NCBI GenBank assembly: GCA_034440355.1
Contig: JAWXBY010000025.1
Coordinates: 1 to 46,055 of the forward strand
DNA: 46,055 nucleotides
Direction of reading: 5' to 3'
Source: SZUA-430 sp034440355
GTDB taxonomy: Bacteria; Pseudomonadota; Alphaproteobacteria; Micropepsales; Micropepsaceae
This document shows positions 32,724 to 40,433 of the stretch, piece after piece. Under the pieces are notes generated by a model, which did not search any database, was not told the origin of the DNA, and saw only the letters and a program-made list of their open reading frames with translations. Within the stretch, counting starts at the first letter, position 1. Each line of letters opens with the position of its first letter. Made by a program: the position numbers and the translations under genes.

Positions 32724-34049
32724 TCAACGAGCGTCGGCCGCGCGGGTGCCGGCGCGTACCGACTTGAACGCCGCTCTCAGTTCGGAGGCGAACAGCTCTG
32801 GGTGTTCCCACATGGCGAAGTGACCGCCGCGATCGGCTTCGTGGAAATAGATCAGGCTGGGGAAGGCGCGGCGAGCCCAGCTTTCCTGCGCGCGGATAAC
32901 CTCGTCCGGGAAGGCGGTGATCGCCACAGGCACCGAAATTGTGTTGGTCTTCTGAAGCGTCGAGCTGACAAGGCTTTGACCGCGATGTTCCCAATAGATG
33001 CGGGCGGCGGAGGTGGCCGTGTTGGTCAGCCAGTAGAGCGAGAAATTGTCGAGGACATCGTCTCTCGTCGGCGACTGCTTGGAATCTGCGCCGTACGACC
33101 ATTTGTCGAAGCCGCCGTGCACGAGCATCCATCCCGCGAGACCGGCCGGCGAGTCGGTGATGCCGTAGCCGACGGCTTGCGGACGGGCGCCCATCATTTC
33201 CAGATAGGTCAGGCCGCCTTTGCGGAGGTAGTTCCTGAAGTCTTCGACGGCCGCGCGTTCCTTCGGCGAGAAGCCGGCGGGGATCGGTGCGCCGCCGAGC
33301 GCTGCGCCGATGTCGTTCGATACGACTGCGGGCAGGTTGGTGTGAATGGCGCGCAAGCCTGACGGCGCTTGGCGGGCCATCGCCGTCACGATGCCCGCGC
33401 CCCAGTCGCCGCCCTGCGCGACGTACTGCGTGTAGCCGATCCGCTTCATGAGCACATCCCACGCGCGGCCGATGCGATCCGAGCCCCAGCCTTGTTCGGT
33501 CGGTTTGCCGGAGAAACCAAAGCCGGGCAGCGACGGGATGACGACGTCGAATGCGTCTTCGGCCTTGCCGCCATAGGCGACGGGATCGGTGAGCGGGCCG
33601 ATGAGTTTGATTTGCTCGAACACCGAGCCCGGCCAGCCATGCGAGATGATGACCGGCATGGCGTTCGGGTGTTTCGACTTCACGTGGATGAAGTGAATGT
33701 CGATGCCGTCGATCTTGGTTGTGAACTGCGGATAGGAGTTCAACTTCGCTTCCGCCTTGCGCCAGTTGTAGCCCGAGCCCCAGTACGCGACGAGCGGCTT
33801 CAGCTTTGCGAGCGGCGCGCCTTGCGAGGCGTCGTTGACGGTCTCGCGATCCGGCCAGCGCGTCATCGCGATGCGCTGACGCAGATCGTTGAGGGCTTGG
33901 TCTGAAACCTGAACCTTGAACGGGCGGATCGGCGCGTCGGCCGCTTCGGCGGACGGCAATGCCTGTGTCGCCAGAAACGCCATGCCGAGCGCGGCGGCTG
34001 AGGCGGTCAGGAAACTCGGCCCTGCCGGCGCCGGTTTGTCGTTTGTCAT
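32724..34049 (-). CDS. Exported epoxide hydrolase, EHN family (copy 1)
   Basis: A 441-residue protein with a signal-like segment at about 12-36 (LTASAAALGMAFLATQALPS). The EHN epoxide-hydrolase N-terminal domain (IRPFKVQVSDQALNDLRQRI, TRWPDRETV, YWGSGYNWRKAEAKLN) follows. In the alpha/beta hydrolase core, HGWPGS is at 137-142, nucleophile Asp215 in QGGDWGAG, and His410 in GGHFAMWEHPEL. It should open epoxides to diols through an ester intermediate, in the periplasm. AGGAGAG is well placed before ATG 34049. A full 33-bp operator sits 86 bp upstream. It heads the six-gene operon down to 29524. Confidence 0.93.
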   Translation of the reverse strand: MTNDKPAPAGPSFLTASAAALGMAFLATQALPSAEAADAPIRPFKVQVSDQALNDLRQRIAMTRWPDRETVNDASQGAPLAKLKPLVAYWGSGYNWRKAEAKLNSYPQFTTKIDGIDIHFIHVKSKHPNAMPVIISHGWPGSVFEQIKLIGPLTDPVAYGGKAEDAFDVVIPSLPGFGFSGKPTEQGWGSDRIGRAWDVLMKRIGYTQYVAQGGDWGAGIVTAMARQAPSGLRAIHTNLPAVVSNDIGAALGGAPIPAGFSPKERAAVEDFRNYLRKGGLTYLEMMGARPQAVGYGITDSPAGLAGWMLVHGGFDKWSYGADSKQSPTRDDVLDNFSLYWLTNTATSAARIYWEHRGQSLVSSTLQKTNTISVPVAITAFPDEVIRAQESWARRAFPSLIYFHEADRGGHFAMWEHPELFASELRAAFKSVRAGTRAADAR

Positions 34050-34135
34050 GATGCTTCTCTCCTGGGTTTTTCCTGCGGCGTCCTGCGTTGAGCAGAACCT
34101 GCATGCTTAGTTTGGCAGGGAGAGACGCCGGCGGA

Positions 34136-34168
34136 ATTGAACGAAGGTATCGGCGATACCAATGTATG
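34136..34168 (-). promoter_or_regulatory. 33-bp dyad operator, epoxide hydrolase copy 1
   Basis: Read toward the gene it starts CATACATT, holds the perfect dyad GGTATCG-C-CGATACC and ends TTCGTTCAAT. It aligns without gaps to the sites at 35685 and 40338, with 26 of 33 positions invariant across the three. The right edge is 86 bp from ATG 34049. Proposed target of the FixJ-type regulator encoded at 35742. Confidence 0.72.
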
Positions 34169-34203
34169 AGGCCGCGCGGACGCCGCAGGACGAACGCAAC
34201 GGA

Positions 34204-34235
34204 GCGGCGGCCCGGCTCATCAGCCGGACCGCCGC
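34204..34235. terminator. Hairpin downstream of epoxide hydrolase copy 2
   Basis: GCGGCGG and CGGCT pair across a CATC loop with AGCCG and CCGCCGC, with one mismatch, giving a 14-position stem 23 bp after the copy-2 stop. There is no T run, so termination would be partial. It separates copy 2 from the copy-1 promoter. Confidence 0.5.
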
Positions 34236-34257
34236 GCGCGTCAAAGAATGGCGTTCG

Positions 34258-35598
34258 TCAACCAACTTGGCGCAGCGAGCGAAACGCCGTGCGCAGTTCT
34301 TGTGTGAGAAGCTCCGGCTGCTCCCACGCGGCGAAGTGGCCGCCTTTGGGAAGCCTGTTGAAGTGGATCAGCTTCGGATAGCCGCGTTCTGCCCACGCGC
34401 GCGAGACAGTGAAGATTTCGTCGGGGAACACGCTGACGGCCGCGGGGATTTTGACGTTGGCCGACGGCGAGAAGAACGCGAACTTGTTCTCCGCATAAAG
34501 GCGCGCAGAAGAGACGCCCGTGCCGGTCAACCAGGTCATCGTGATGTTGTCCAAGACGTCGTCGCGGGTCAGGCCTTCCTTCACACCGTCGAAGGCGCGC
34601 GCGATCATTTCGAGGCTGCGCGAGTCGTGATCAAGCATCCATGCGGCGAGGCCGATCGGCGAGTCTTGGATGCCGTAGAGCGTCTGCGGGCGGACGGCCA
34701 TCTCCTGCGCATAGGAAAGGCCCTTCGCGTAGAAGAACTTGATGCGGTCATAAGCTTGCCGCTCTTCACCCGTAAGACCCGCGGGCGCAGGCGCCTGGGC
34801 GAACGCCGCCTTGTCGATCTCGGCGGGGACAACGCGCGGCATGTTTGAGTGTATGCCGATCAATTCCGGCGCCGCGTCGATGCCCATCAGATCAACGATG
34901 AGCGCGCCCCAATCGCCGCCTTGCGCGACGAATCGCTTATAGCCGAGACGCTTCATCAAGACGACGAAGGCGCGAGCCATTCGCTCCGGCCCCCAACCCG
35001 CCGTTGTCGGTTTGCCGGAGAAGCCGTAGCCCGCCATCGACGGAATGACGACGTGGAAGGCGTCTGCCGCGGTGCCGCCGTGAGCCGTCGGGTTGACGAG
35101 TGGGTCGACAAGTTTGAGTAGCTCGATGAACGAGCCCGGCCAGCCATGCACGAGGACCATCGGCAATGCGTTCTCATGCTTCGAACGGACATGGACGAAG
35201 TGGAAGTCGAGCCCGTCGATCTCCGTCATGAATTGCGGGAATGTGTTCAGCCGCGCCTCGCATTTCCGCCAGTCGTATTCCGTGCCCCAATAGCGTGCGA
35301 GTTTCTGCATGGTGGCGAGCGGAACGCCCTGGCCGAAGCGTTGGCCGTCATAGGCCCGGTCACGCACTTCCGGTACCGTTTCGCGTTCCGGGAATTTCGT
35401 CGCGGTCACGCGGCGGCGCAGGTCAGCGACGTCCGCGTCCGAAAAGGACACCCGAAACGGGCGGACGGCGTCCGACCCGCCGCCGGCGAGCGTCGTTGCC
35501 AAGGTGCTTTCGCCCAGCGCCGTGAGGCCGACACCCGCCGCTGCGGATGTTGCAAGCAAAGTGCGACGTGACAGTGGTGACATGATGTGGTCCTCCAT
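34258..35598 (-). CDS. Exported epoxide hydrolase, EHN family (copy 2)
   Basis: A 446-residue paralogue of copy 1, same domain order. A Tat-type signal (SPLSRRTLLATSAAAGVGLT) is at the N terminus. The EHN domain starts VRPFRVSFSDADVADLRRRV. HGWPGS is at 151-156, nucleophile Asp229 in QGGDWGAL, and His421 in GGHFAAWEQPEL. Two starts are plausible: ATG 35598, which places the operator at 86 bp as in copy 1, and ATG 35583 (MSPLSRR), which has the better ribosome site (GGAGG, 8 bases) and puts the twin arginines near the end. Identity with copy 1 is clear throughout but not recent. It lies 143 bp after the FixJ-type regulator gene. Confidence 0.92.
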   Translation of the reverse strand: MEDHIMSPLSRRTLLATSAAAGVGLTALGESTLATTLAGGGSDAVRPFRVSFSDADVADLRRRVTATKFPERETVPEVRDRAYDGQRFGQGVPLATMQKLARYWGTEYDWRKCEARLNTFPQFMTEIDGLDFHFVHVRSKHENALPMVLVHGWPGSFIELLKLVDPLVNPTAHGGTAADAFHVVIPSMAGYGFSGKPTTAGWGPERMARAFVVLMKRLGYKRFVAQGGDWGALIVDLMGIDAAPELIGIHSNMPRVVPAEIDKAAFAQAPAPAGLTGEERQAYDRIKFFYAKGLSYAQEMAVRPQTLYGIQDSPIGLAAWMLDHDSRSLEMIARAFDGVKEGLTRDDVLDNITMTWLTGTGVSSARLYAENKFAFFSPSANVKIPAAVSVFPDEIFTVSRAWAERGYPKLIHFNRLPKGGHFAAWEQPELLTQELRTAFRSLRQVG

Positions 35599-35684
35599 AG
35601 CGGCTTTCCTCTCGTGTTTCCGGCGTGCGCAAAACGCGCAAGGCCGAGCCGCGCGGAGAATGCTGCGGAGGACTGATCCGATCT

Positions 35685-35717
35685 ATTGGACGATGGTATC
35701 GTCGATACCATCGTATG
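35685..35717 (-). promoter_or_regulatory. 33-bp dyad operator, epoxide hydrolase copy 2
   Basis: This is the most symmetric copy of the site: ACGATGGTATCG-A-CGATACCATCGT is a perfect 12-bp dyad around one base, flanked by CAT on the distal side and CCAAT on the proximal side. It lies 86 bp before ATG 35598 and 24 bp after the FixJ-type regulator stop. A hairpin terminator role is less likely because no T run follows and the sequence is conserved at two other promoters. Confidence 0.75.
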
Positions 35718-35741
35718 GCCGCGCGTTTGAAGAGGAGGTCG

Positions 35742-36416
35742 TCAGCTTTTCGCGACCGGATGCTCGCGAAGCTTCCCTGCCATTCTTACGAGTTCCGCAA
35801 GAGAGTGTGCGTTCATCTTGCGCATTACCTGGCCGCGGTGCGCTTTGACCGTGACCTCGCTGATGCCGAGGTCGCCGCCGACTTGCTTGTTCAGCAAGCC
35901 GGCGCAAACGAGATCCATCACCTCCCGCTCGCGCGTGCTGAGCAAAGCGTGAGCCTCGCGGATGCACCGCAGCTCGGCCTCCTGCTCGACGGCGCTTCGG
36001 CTTCTCTCGACGGCCTCGCGAATGGCGGCGAGCAGAACCTCGTCGCTGAACGGCTTGGTCAGGAACTCGACCGCGCCCGCCTTCATGGCCTGCACGGATG
36101 TCGGCACGTCGCCGTAGCCGGTGATGAAGATGATCGGCATGTCGCGCCGATCGGCGACGAGCTTCTGTAAATCGAGGCCGTTCAGGTCGGGGAGGCCGAC
36201 GTCCAGGATCAGACAGTTGGGCCGGGCCGCACGCGGATGCGACAGGAACTCACCCGCCGCCGCGAACGTGCGAGCCTCCCAACCCTCTGAACCGATCAGC
36301 AACTCGAGCGACTCGCGCACCGACACATCGTCGTCGACCACGAACACGATCGGTGCGGTGTGTTCCGTCATCGGCGATGCTCGCTCTGGGCGGTCTGCCG
36401 CGGCCAACAAGCTCAT
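35742..36416 (-). CDS. FixJ-family response regulator (receiver plus LuxR-type HTH)
   Basis: A 224-residue protein. The receiver is at about 20-140 (IVFVVDDDVSVRESLELLI; phosphoacceptor Asp72 in CLILDVGLPDLNG; Thr99 in IIFITGYGDVPTSVQAMKAGAVEFL; Lys121 in TKPF). The linker helix RSRSAVEQEAEL is FixJ-like. The LuxR/GerE HTH is at about 155-220 (LSTREREVMDLVCAGLLNKQVGGDLGISEVTVKAHRGQVMRKM). It is the only DNA-binding regulator in the kinase cluster and so the best candidate to bind the 33-bp dyads. MTEHTAP (36371) is an alternative start. It is 37 bp downstream of the receiver-only gene. Confidence 0.92.
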   Translation of the reverse strand: MSLLAAADRPERASPMTEHTAPIVFVVDDDVSVRESLELLIGSEGWEARTFAAAGEFLSHPRAARPNCLILDVGLPDLNGLDLQKLVADRRDMPIIFITGYGDVPTSVQAMKAGAVEFLTKPFSDEVLLAAIREAVERSRSAVEQEAELRCIREAHALLSTREREVMDLVCAGLLNKQVGGDLGISEVTVKAHRGQVMRKMNAHSLAELVRMAGKLREHPVAKS

Positions 36417-36453
36417 GCTTTATCACTCTGTGCGAAAATGAACAATCGGCCCC

Positions 36454-36840
36454 CTAGCCTCCCTGCAGGGCGGTTCCGAGCGCCTCGCGCAGCGCCGTGT
36501 CGCTGAACGGCTTGAAAAGACAGGCCGCTGCGCCCTGTTTGAGCACGCGCGGACGAATGCCATCGTTCGTGTGCGCCGTTATGAAAACGATCGGAACGTC
36601 GCGACCCTGGCGCTTCAGTTCCCGTTGCAGTTCGGGCCCGCTCATCCCAGGCATGGCCACGTCGAGGACCAGGCACTTGGCCAGGGCCGGGCCGTCGGAT
36701 GCGAGAAACTCTTCAGCCGACGAAAAAGCCCGGACTGCAAAGCCGAGTTCCTTGATCAAGTCCGGCAGCGACTCGCGCACGGACTCGTCATCATCGATGA
36801 CGCAGATAAGGGGTCGTTTGTCGGTAGCGCGTTTGGGCAT
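36454..36840 (-). CDS. Receiver-only response regulator
   Basis: A 128-residue FixJ-like receiver without output domain: LICVIDDDESVRESLPDLI, Asp60 in CLVLDVAMPGMSG, Thr in VFITAHTNDG and Lys110 in LFKPFSD. Its ATG directly follows the kinase stop codon, so expression is coupled to the kinase. It could be a phosphate sink, an intermediate that tunes signal flow to the FixJ-type partner, or a protein-protein output. Sequence similarity to the receiver of the neighbouring regulator (RESL, LDVxxPxxxG) suggests duplication followed by loss of the DNA-binding domain. Confidence 0.9.
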   Translation of the reverse strand: MPKRATDKRPLICVIDDDESVRESLPDLIKELGFAVRAFSSAEEFLASDGPALAKCLVLDVAMPGMSGPELQRELKRQGRDVPIVFITAHTNDGIRPRVLKQGAAACLFKPFSDTALREALGTALQGG

Positions 36841-39800
36841 TTAGTGAGGACTCGTTCCTTGTGCTGCATCCGTCGCAGTCGACCGGAATGCGGCCGGATC
36901 GGCGCGCAGTTCGCCGCGGGGGATGGAAAATGAAAACGTCGCACCCGGACCGTCGTTCGATCGGGCCCACAGGCGCCCCTGATGTCTGTCGATGATCGAA
37001 CGGCTGACCGAAAGACCAATGCCCATGCCGCCAGGCTTGGTGGTGTGGAAGGCATCGAACATTTTCGATGCGGTCTGCGGATCGATGCCGACACCAGAGT
37101 CCCGTACGCTCAGTCGCACTTGCTCGTCCTCGTCCAGTTCGGTCTTGATCGTCAGCAACCGCAGTCGGTCGCCGACGTCGCTCATCGCATCCGTCGCATT
37201 CAAAATCAGATTAAGAACTACCTGCTGAAGCTGTACGCGGTCGCCTGATATAGATGGCAGGTCGTCGGCAAATTCCTGCCGCAAGACGACGCGGCCCCTC
37301 TGCAACTCGTTCACCGAAAGCGCGATGACCTCACGCGCCGCATCGTTCAAGTCGATCGATTCAACCGACGCCTCCTTCTTCGCGAACAGGGCACGAAGGC
37401 GCGTGATCACCTCCGCCGCGCGGTTGCCGTCGCGGATCGTGCGCCGCGCCGTCTCGCGCGCGCCTTCGATGTTCGGCTGATCGGCGGCCAGCATGCGAAG
37501 GCACGTGCTGGCATTGGTGACAATGCCGGCAAGGGGCTGATTGACCTCGTGAGCGATCGATGCGGTCAGCGCGCCGAGGCTGCTCACGCGCGCGACATGG
37601 GCGAGTTCTGAACGCACCTTGCTCAGGGCTTGCTCTGCGAGCCGACGCTCGGTCACGTCTTGAACGACGCCGATGTACTCGAGTGCACCTTCCTGATCGC
37701 GCGTCGCCCGCGCGACGAAGTGCAGATATTTGACGGTTCCATCCGGCAGTAGCAAGCGGTGCTCGTACTCCGAGTCTCGCCCCATCCGGGCACGGGCAAC
37801 CATATCGTCCATGCGCGGCAGGTCTTCCGGATGCACAAGGGCCGCAATGCGTTCGAGGGTCACGAGCGAGCCCGGCTCGAACCCGAAAATGCGATACAGC
37901 TGTTGCGACCACGTGATCTCGTTCGTCGACAGGCGCCACAGGAAGCTTCCGGTTTCGCTGACCGACTCGCCCTGGGACAGAAACGCCTCGCTGCGACTCA
38001 GCTCCTGTTCCGTGTGCTTGCGATCCTCGATGTCGGTGTTGACGCCGTACCATTTGACGATGGCTCCGCTTTCATCGCGCATCGGGTTCGCGCGCATGAT
38101 GAACCAGCGGTACGTGCCGTCGTGCCGGAGCAGGCGCGCTTCGGCTTGGCCTGGTTCGCCCGCTGCAAGGAGGTTCTTCCAGAACGTTGTCAGGTGTTCC
38201 TGATCGTCGGGATGAATGGTAACCGCCCAACCCCAACCGAGTAGTTCCTCTGCAGGACGACCCACGAAGTCGAGATAGTGCTGGTTGAACGCATCGGTCG
38301 CACCGCTTGGATCCGTCGACCAGATCAACGCCGGCGTCGCGTCGATCGTGTGTTGAAGGTTACGCTCGCTGAGCCGCACCGTGGCTTCGGCGCGCTTGCG
38401 ATCTTCGATGTCGGTGTTGACGCCGTACCATTTGACGATCGTTCCGTTTTCGTCGCGCATCGGACTCGCGCGAAAGAGAAACCATCGATACTGGCCGTCA
38501 TGGCGGCGGAGCCTGGCCTCGGTCTCACCCGTCTTTCCCGACGAAAAAAGAGTCTTCCACGTTTCAGTCAGCCTCTCCACATCGTCGGGATGAATGATTT
38601 CCCAGCCCTGACGCGGCATCTGCTCAAGCGGCAGGCCCACGTAGTCGATATAGTGCTGATTGACCCACTCGATCCTTCCCTTCGCGTCGGGCGACCAAAT
38701 GAGCGCAGGCGTGGTGTCGATGATGCGCTTTTGCTCGCGCTCCCGAGCTCTTAATGCCTCCTCAGCCCGCTTGCGGTCTTCGATGTCTGTGTTGACGCCG
38801 TACCATTTGACGATGGCGCCGCTCTCGTCGCGAAGCGGGTTCGCGCGCAGCAGAAACCAGCGGTATTCGCCGTCATGTCGGCGAAGGCGGGCCTCGAACT
38901 GTCCCGCCTCGCCCGTTTGCTGAAGCGTGCTCCAAACCGCCGCGAGTCCGTCCTGATCGTCGGGATGGATGGCGTCCGCCCAGACCCAGGCCTGCATCTC
39001 CTCCAACGTCCGGCCCAAATAGTCGAGGAAATGCTGGTTGACCGACTCGGTGTTGCCGTCAGGACGCGCTGACCAGATCAGCGCCGGCGTCGTGTCGATG
39101 ATGAGTTGCAGATTGCGCTTGCTGGCGGCCAGCGCCTCTTCGGCGCGCTTCCGGTCGTCGATGTCGATGAGCAGGTTGTACCAGCGGACAATTCGGCCGT
39201 CGTCATCTTTCACTGGAATGCCGCGCGATAGCAGCCAGCGATAGGCGCCGTCGAAGCGGCGCCCGCGGACTTCCACTTCGAACGACGATCGGGCAGCAAA
39301 GGCCTTAGCGAATGCGTTCAGTTTGAGGGGCACGTCTTCGGGATGAAGAACGTCGGCGGAGGTCCAATCCTTCAACGCCTCGGGACTCTTCCCCCAGAAC
39401 GCGACGACCTGTTGGTTGACCTGCTCCATGAAACCGTCGGCCGAAAAGACCGCAACGAGGCCGGGGAAGCCATCCACGATTGCCCGCGCATTTCGTTCGC
39501 TCGCCCGTAGCTCTTCATCGGCGCGGCGCCGGTCGTCGATGTTTTCCTGCAGCAGGTACCAAAGAGCGATTTTGCCGTCCGGGTCGCGCAGCGGAAAGCC
39601 GCGCGTGTGAAACCAGCGATAGACGGCGTCACCGCCCTTCAGTCGCGCCTCGTAATCGTAAGGCTCGCCGGTGTCGATGGAATGCTTCCACCGGCGATCG
39701 ACCTCCAGCCGATCCTCGGGGTGAAAACTCTCGGTCGTCGGACGCGCCTTCAACTCCTCGAACGGCGCGCCGAAATAGTCGATCATGTACTGGTTGCCGT

Positions 39801-40257
39801 AGGCGAATTCGCCGGCCGGCGTCATCAGCGTCACCATCGCCGGAAGGCCTTCGATGATCGACCGGAAGCGGCGCTCGAGGGTGCGCGACTTTTCTTCTAC
39901 GCGTTTGAGGTCATCGATTTCGGTATTGAGGCCGCACCACTTGATGATCCGACCCTCGGCGTCGGTCACCGGCGACAAACGAAAGTGGAACCAGCGATAC
40001 ACACCGTCAGCGCGGCGCAGGCGGCCCTCGATTTCACCGCCGGTACCGGAAGCCAGACACGTCTGCCAGTAGGCCAGCATTCCCGAGCGGTCGTCGGGAT
40101 GGAGAACGCTTTCCCAACCCCAGCCGATCGCTTGTTCCCAGGAAAGGCCGGTGTAGTCGAACCAGCGACGATTCAGGAAATCGCAGTAACCGTCCGGCCG
40201 CGTCGTCCACACTAGCCCCGGAAGCGCGTCGATAACACGGCCGAAGTCGCTCTCCAT
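36841..40257 (-). CDS. Soluble sensor histidine kinase with seven PAS domains
   Basis: An 1138-residue protein, well above a typical FixL (about 500). Seven PAS/PAC units of about 125 residues fill 1-880; most have the PAS_3 form (HPDD, YRWFxxRxxP, GxIVKWYGxxxDIxDRKR). Units 4-6 are nearly identical at their ends. The kinase core is FixL-like: SLGALTASIAHEVNQPLAGIV with His903, N box NLILNATDAM, G boxes DSGVGI and GMGIGLSVSRSIIDRHQGRL. There are no membrane segments and no FixL-type heme-ligand PAS, so the ligand is open; flavin or small aromatics are possible. AAAGGA precedes ATG 40257. It is followed without gap by the receiver-only gene. Confidence 0.92.
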   Translation of the reverse strand: MESDFGRVIDALPGLVWTTRPDGYCDFLNRRWFDYTGLSWEQAIGWGWESVLHPDDRSGMLAYWQTCLASGTGGEIEGRLRRADGVYRWFHFRLSPVTDAEGRIIKWCGLNTEIDDLKRVEEKSRTLERRFRSIIEGLPAMVTLMTPAGEFAYGNQYMIDYFGAPFEELKARPTTESFHPEDRLEVDRRWKHSIDTGEPYDYEARLKGGDAVYRWFHTRGFPLRDPDGKIALWYLLQENIDDRRRADEELRASERNARAIVDGFPGLVAVFSADGFMEQVNQQVVAFWGKSPEALKDWTSADVLHPEDVPLKLNAFAKAFAARSSFEVEVRGRRFDGAYRWLLSRGIPVKDDDGRIVRWYNLLIDIDDRKRAEEALAASKRNLQLIIDTTPALIWSARPDGNTESVNQHFLDYLGRTLEEMQAWVWADAIHPDDQDGLAAVWSTLQQTGEAGQFEARLRRHDGEYRWFLLRANPLRDESGAIVKWYGVNTDIEDRKRAEEALRAREREQKRIIDTTPALIWSPDAKGRIEWVNQHYIDYVGLPLEQMPRQGWEIIHPDDVERLTETWKTLFSSGKTGETEARLRRHDGQYRWFLFRASPMRDENGTIVKWYGVNTDIEDRKRAEATVRLSERNLQHTIDATPALIWSTDPSGATDAFNQHYLDFVGRPAEELLGWGWAVTIHPDDQEHLTTFWKNLLAAGEPGQAEARLLRHDGTYRWFIMRANPMRDESGAIVKWYGVNTDIEDRKHTEQELSRSEAFLSQGESVSETGSFLWRLSTNEITWSQQLYRIFGFEPGSLVTLERIAALVHPEDLPRMDDMVARARMGRDSEYEHRLLLPDGTVKYLHFVARATRDQEGALEYIGVVQDVTERRLAEQALSKVRSELAHVARVSSLGALTASIAHEVNQPLAGIVTNASTCLRMLAADQPNIEGARETARRTIRDGNRAAEVITRLRALFAKKEASVESIDLNDAAREVIALSVNELQRGRVVLRQEFADDLPSISGDRVQLQQVVLNLILNATDAMSDVGDRLRLLTIKTELDEDEQVRLSVRDSGVGIDPQTASKMFDAFHTTKPGGMGIGLSVSRSIIDRHQGRLWARSNDGPGATFSFSIPRGELRADPAAFRSTATDAAQGTSPH
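38018..38835. repeat. Tandem DNA repeat within the PAS array
   Basis: Three near-identical stretches of about 65 bp begin at 38018, 38396 and 38771, spaced 378 and 375 bp (126 and 125 codons). Each encodes the PAS end IVKWYGVNTDIEDRK. They differ at only a few, mostly third-codon, positions, so the duplications look recent or homogenised. Recombination between them would add or remove whole PAS units in frame. Confidence 0.8.
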
Positions 40258-40304
40258 ACCGATCCTTTCCGGGCACGAGTCTGCCCCTCCGCACGGTGGG
40301 GTCT

Positions 40305-40321
40305 ATGATACTTTGGTATTG
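40305..40321 (-). promoter_or_regulatory. Candidate operator half-site before the kinase gene
   Basis: On the minus strand CAATACCAAAGTATCAT agrees at 11 of 17 positions with the right half of the dyad (CGATACCATCGTYCAAT), 47 bp before ATG 40257. No left arm is seen. If real it would give autoregulation. Confidence 0.3.
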
Positions 40322-40337
40322 GTGCCTTTGCGCCGAC

Positions 40338-40370
40338 CATACAAAGGTGTCGGCGATACCATCGTTCAAT
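40338..40370 (+). promoter_or_regulatory. 33-bp dyad operator between the kinase and redoxin genes
   Basis: This begins CATACAAAGGTGTCG, then G, then CGATACCATCGTTCAAT, aligning without gaps to the sites at 34136 and 35685. Its orientation faces the redoxin gene, 63 bp before ATG 40434. It is also 80 bp upstream of the divergent kinase gene and could regulate both. Confidence 0.7.
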
Positions 40371-40433
40371 CGACCCATGCCCAGCCTTGCTGCTTGATCG
40401 CCCCACCAAGCGAAAGCGGCAGCCGAGGGCGAC

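Noticed and set aside
32656..34104. N-terminal extension of the cupin frame to 34104
   Set aside because: Shadow of the epoxide hydrolase gene on the same strand in another frame; the cupin starts at 32655 with its own hydrophobic N terminus.
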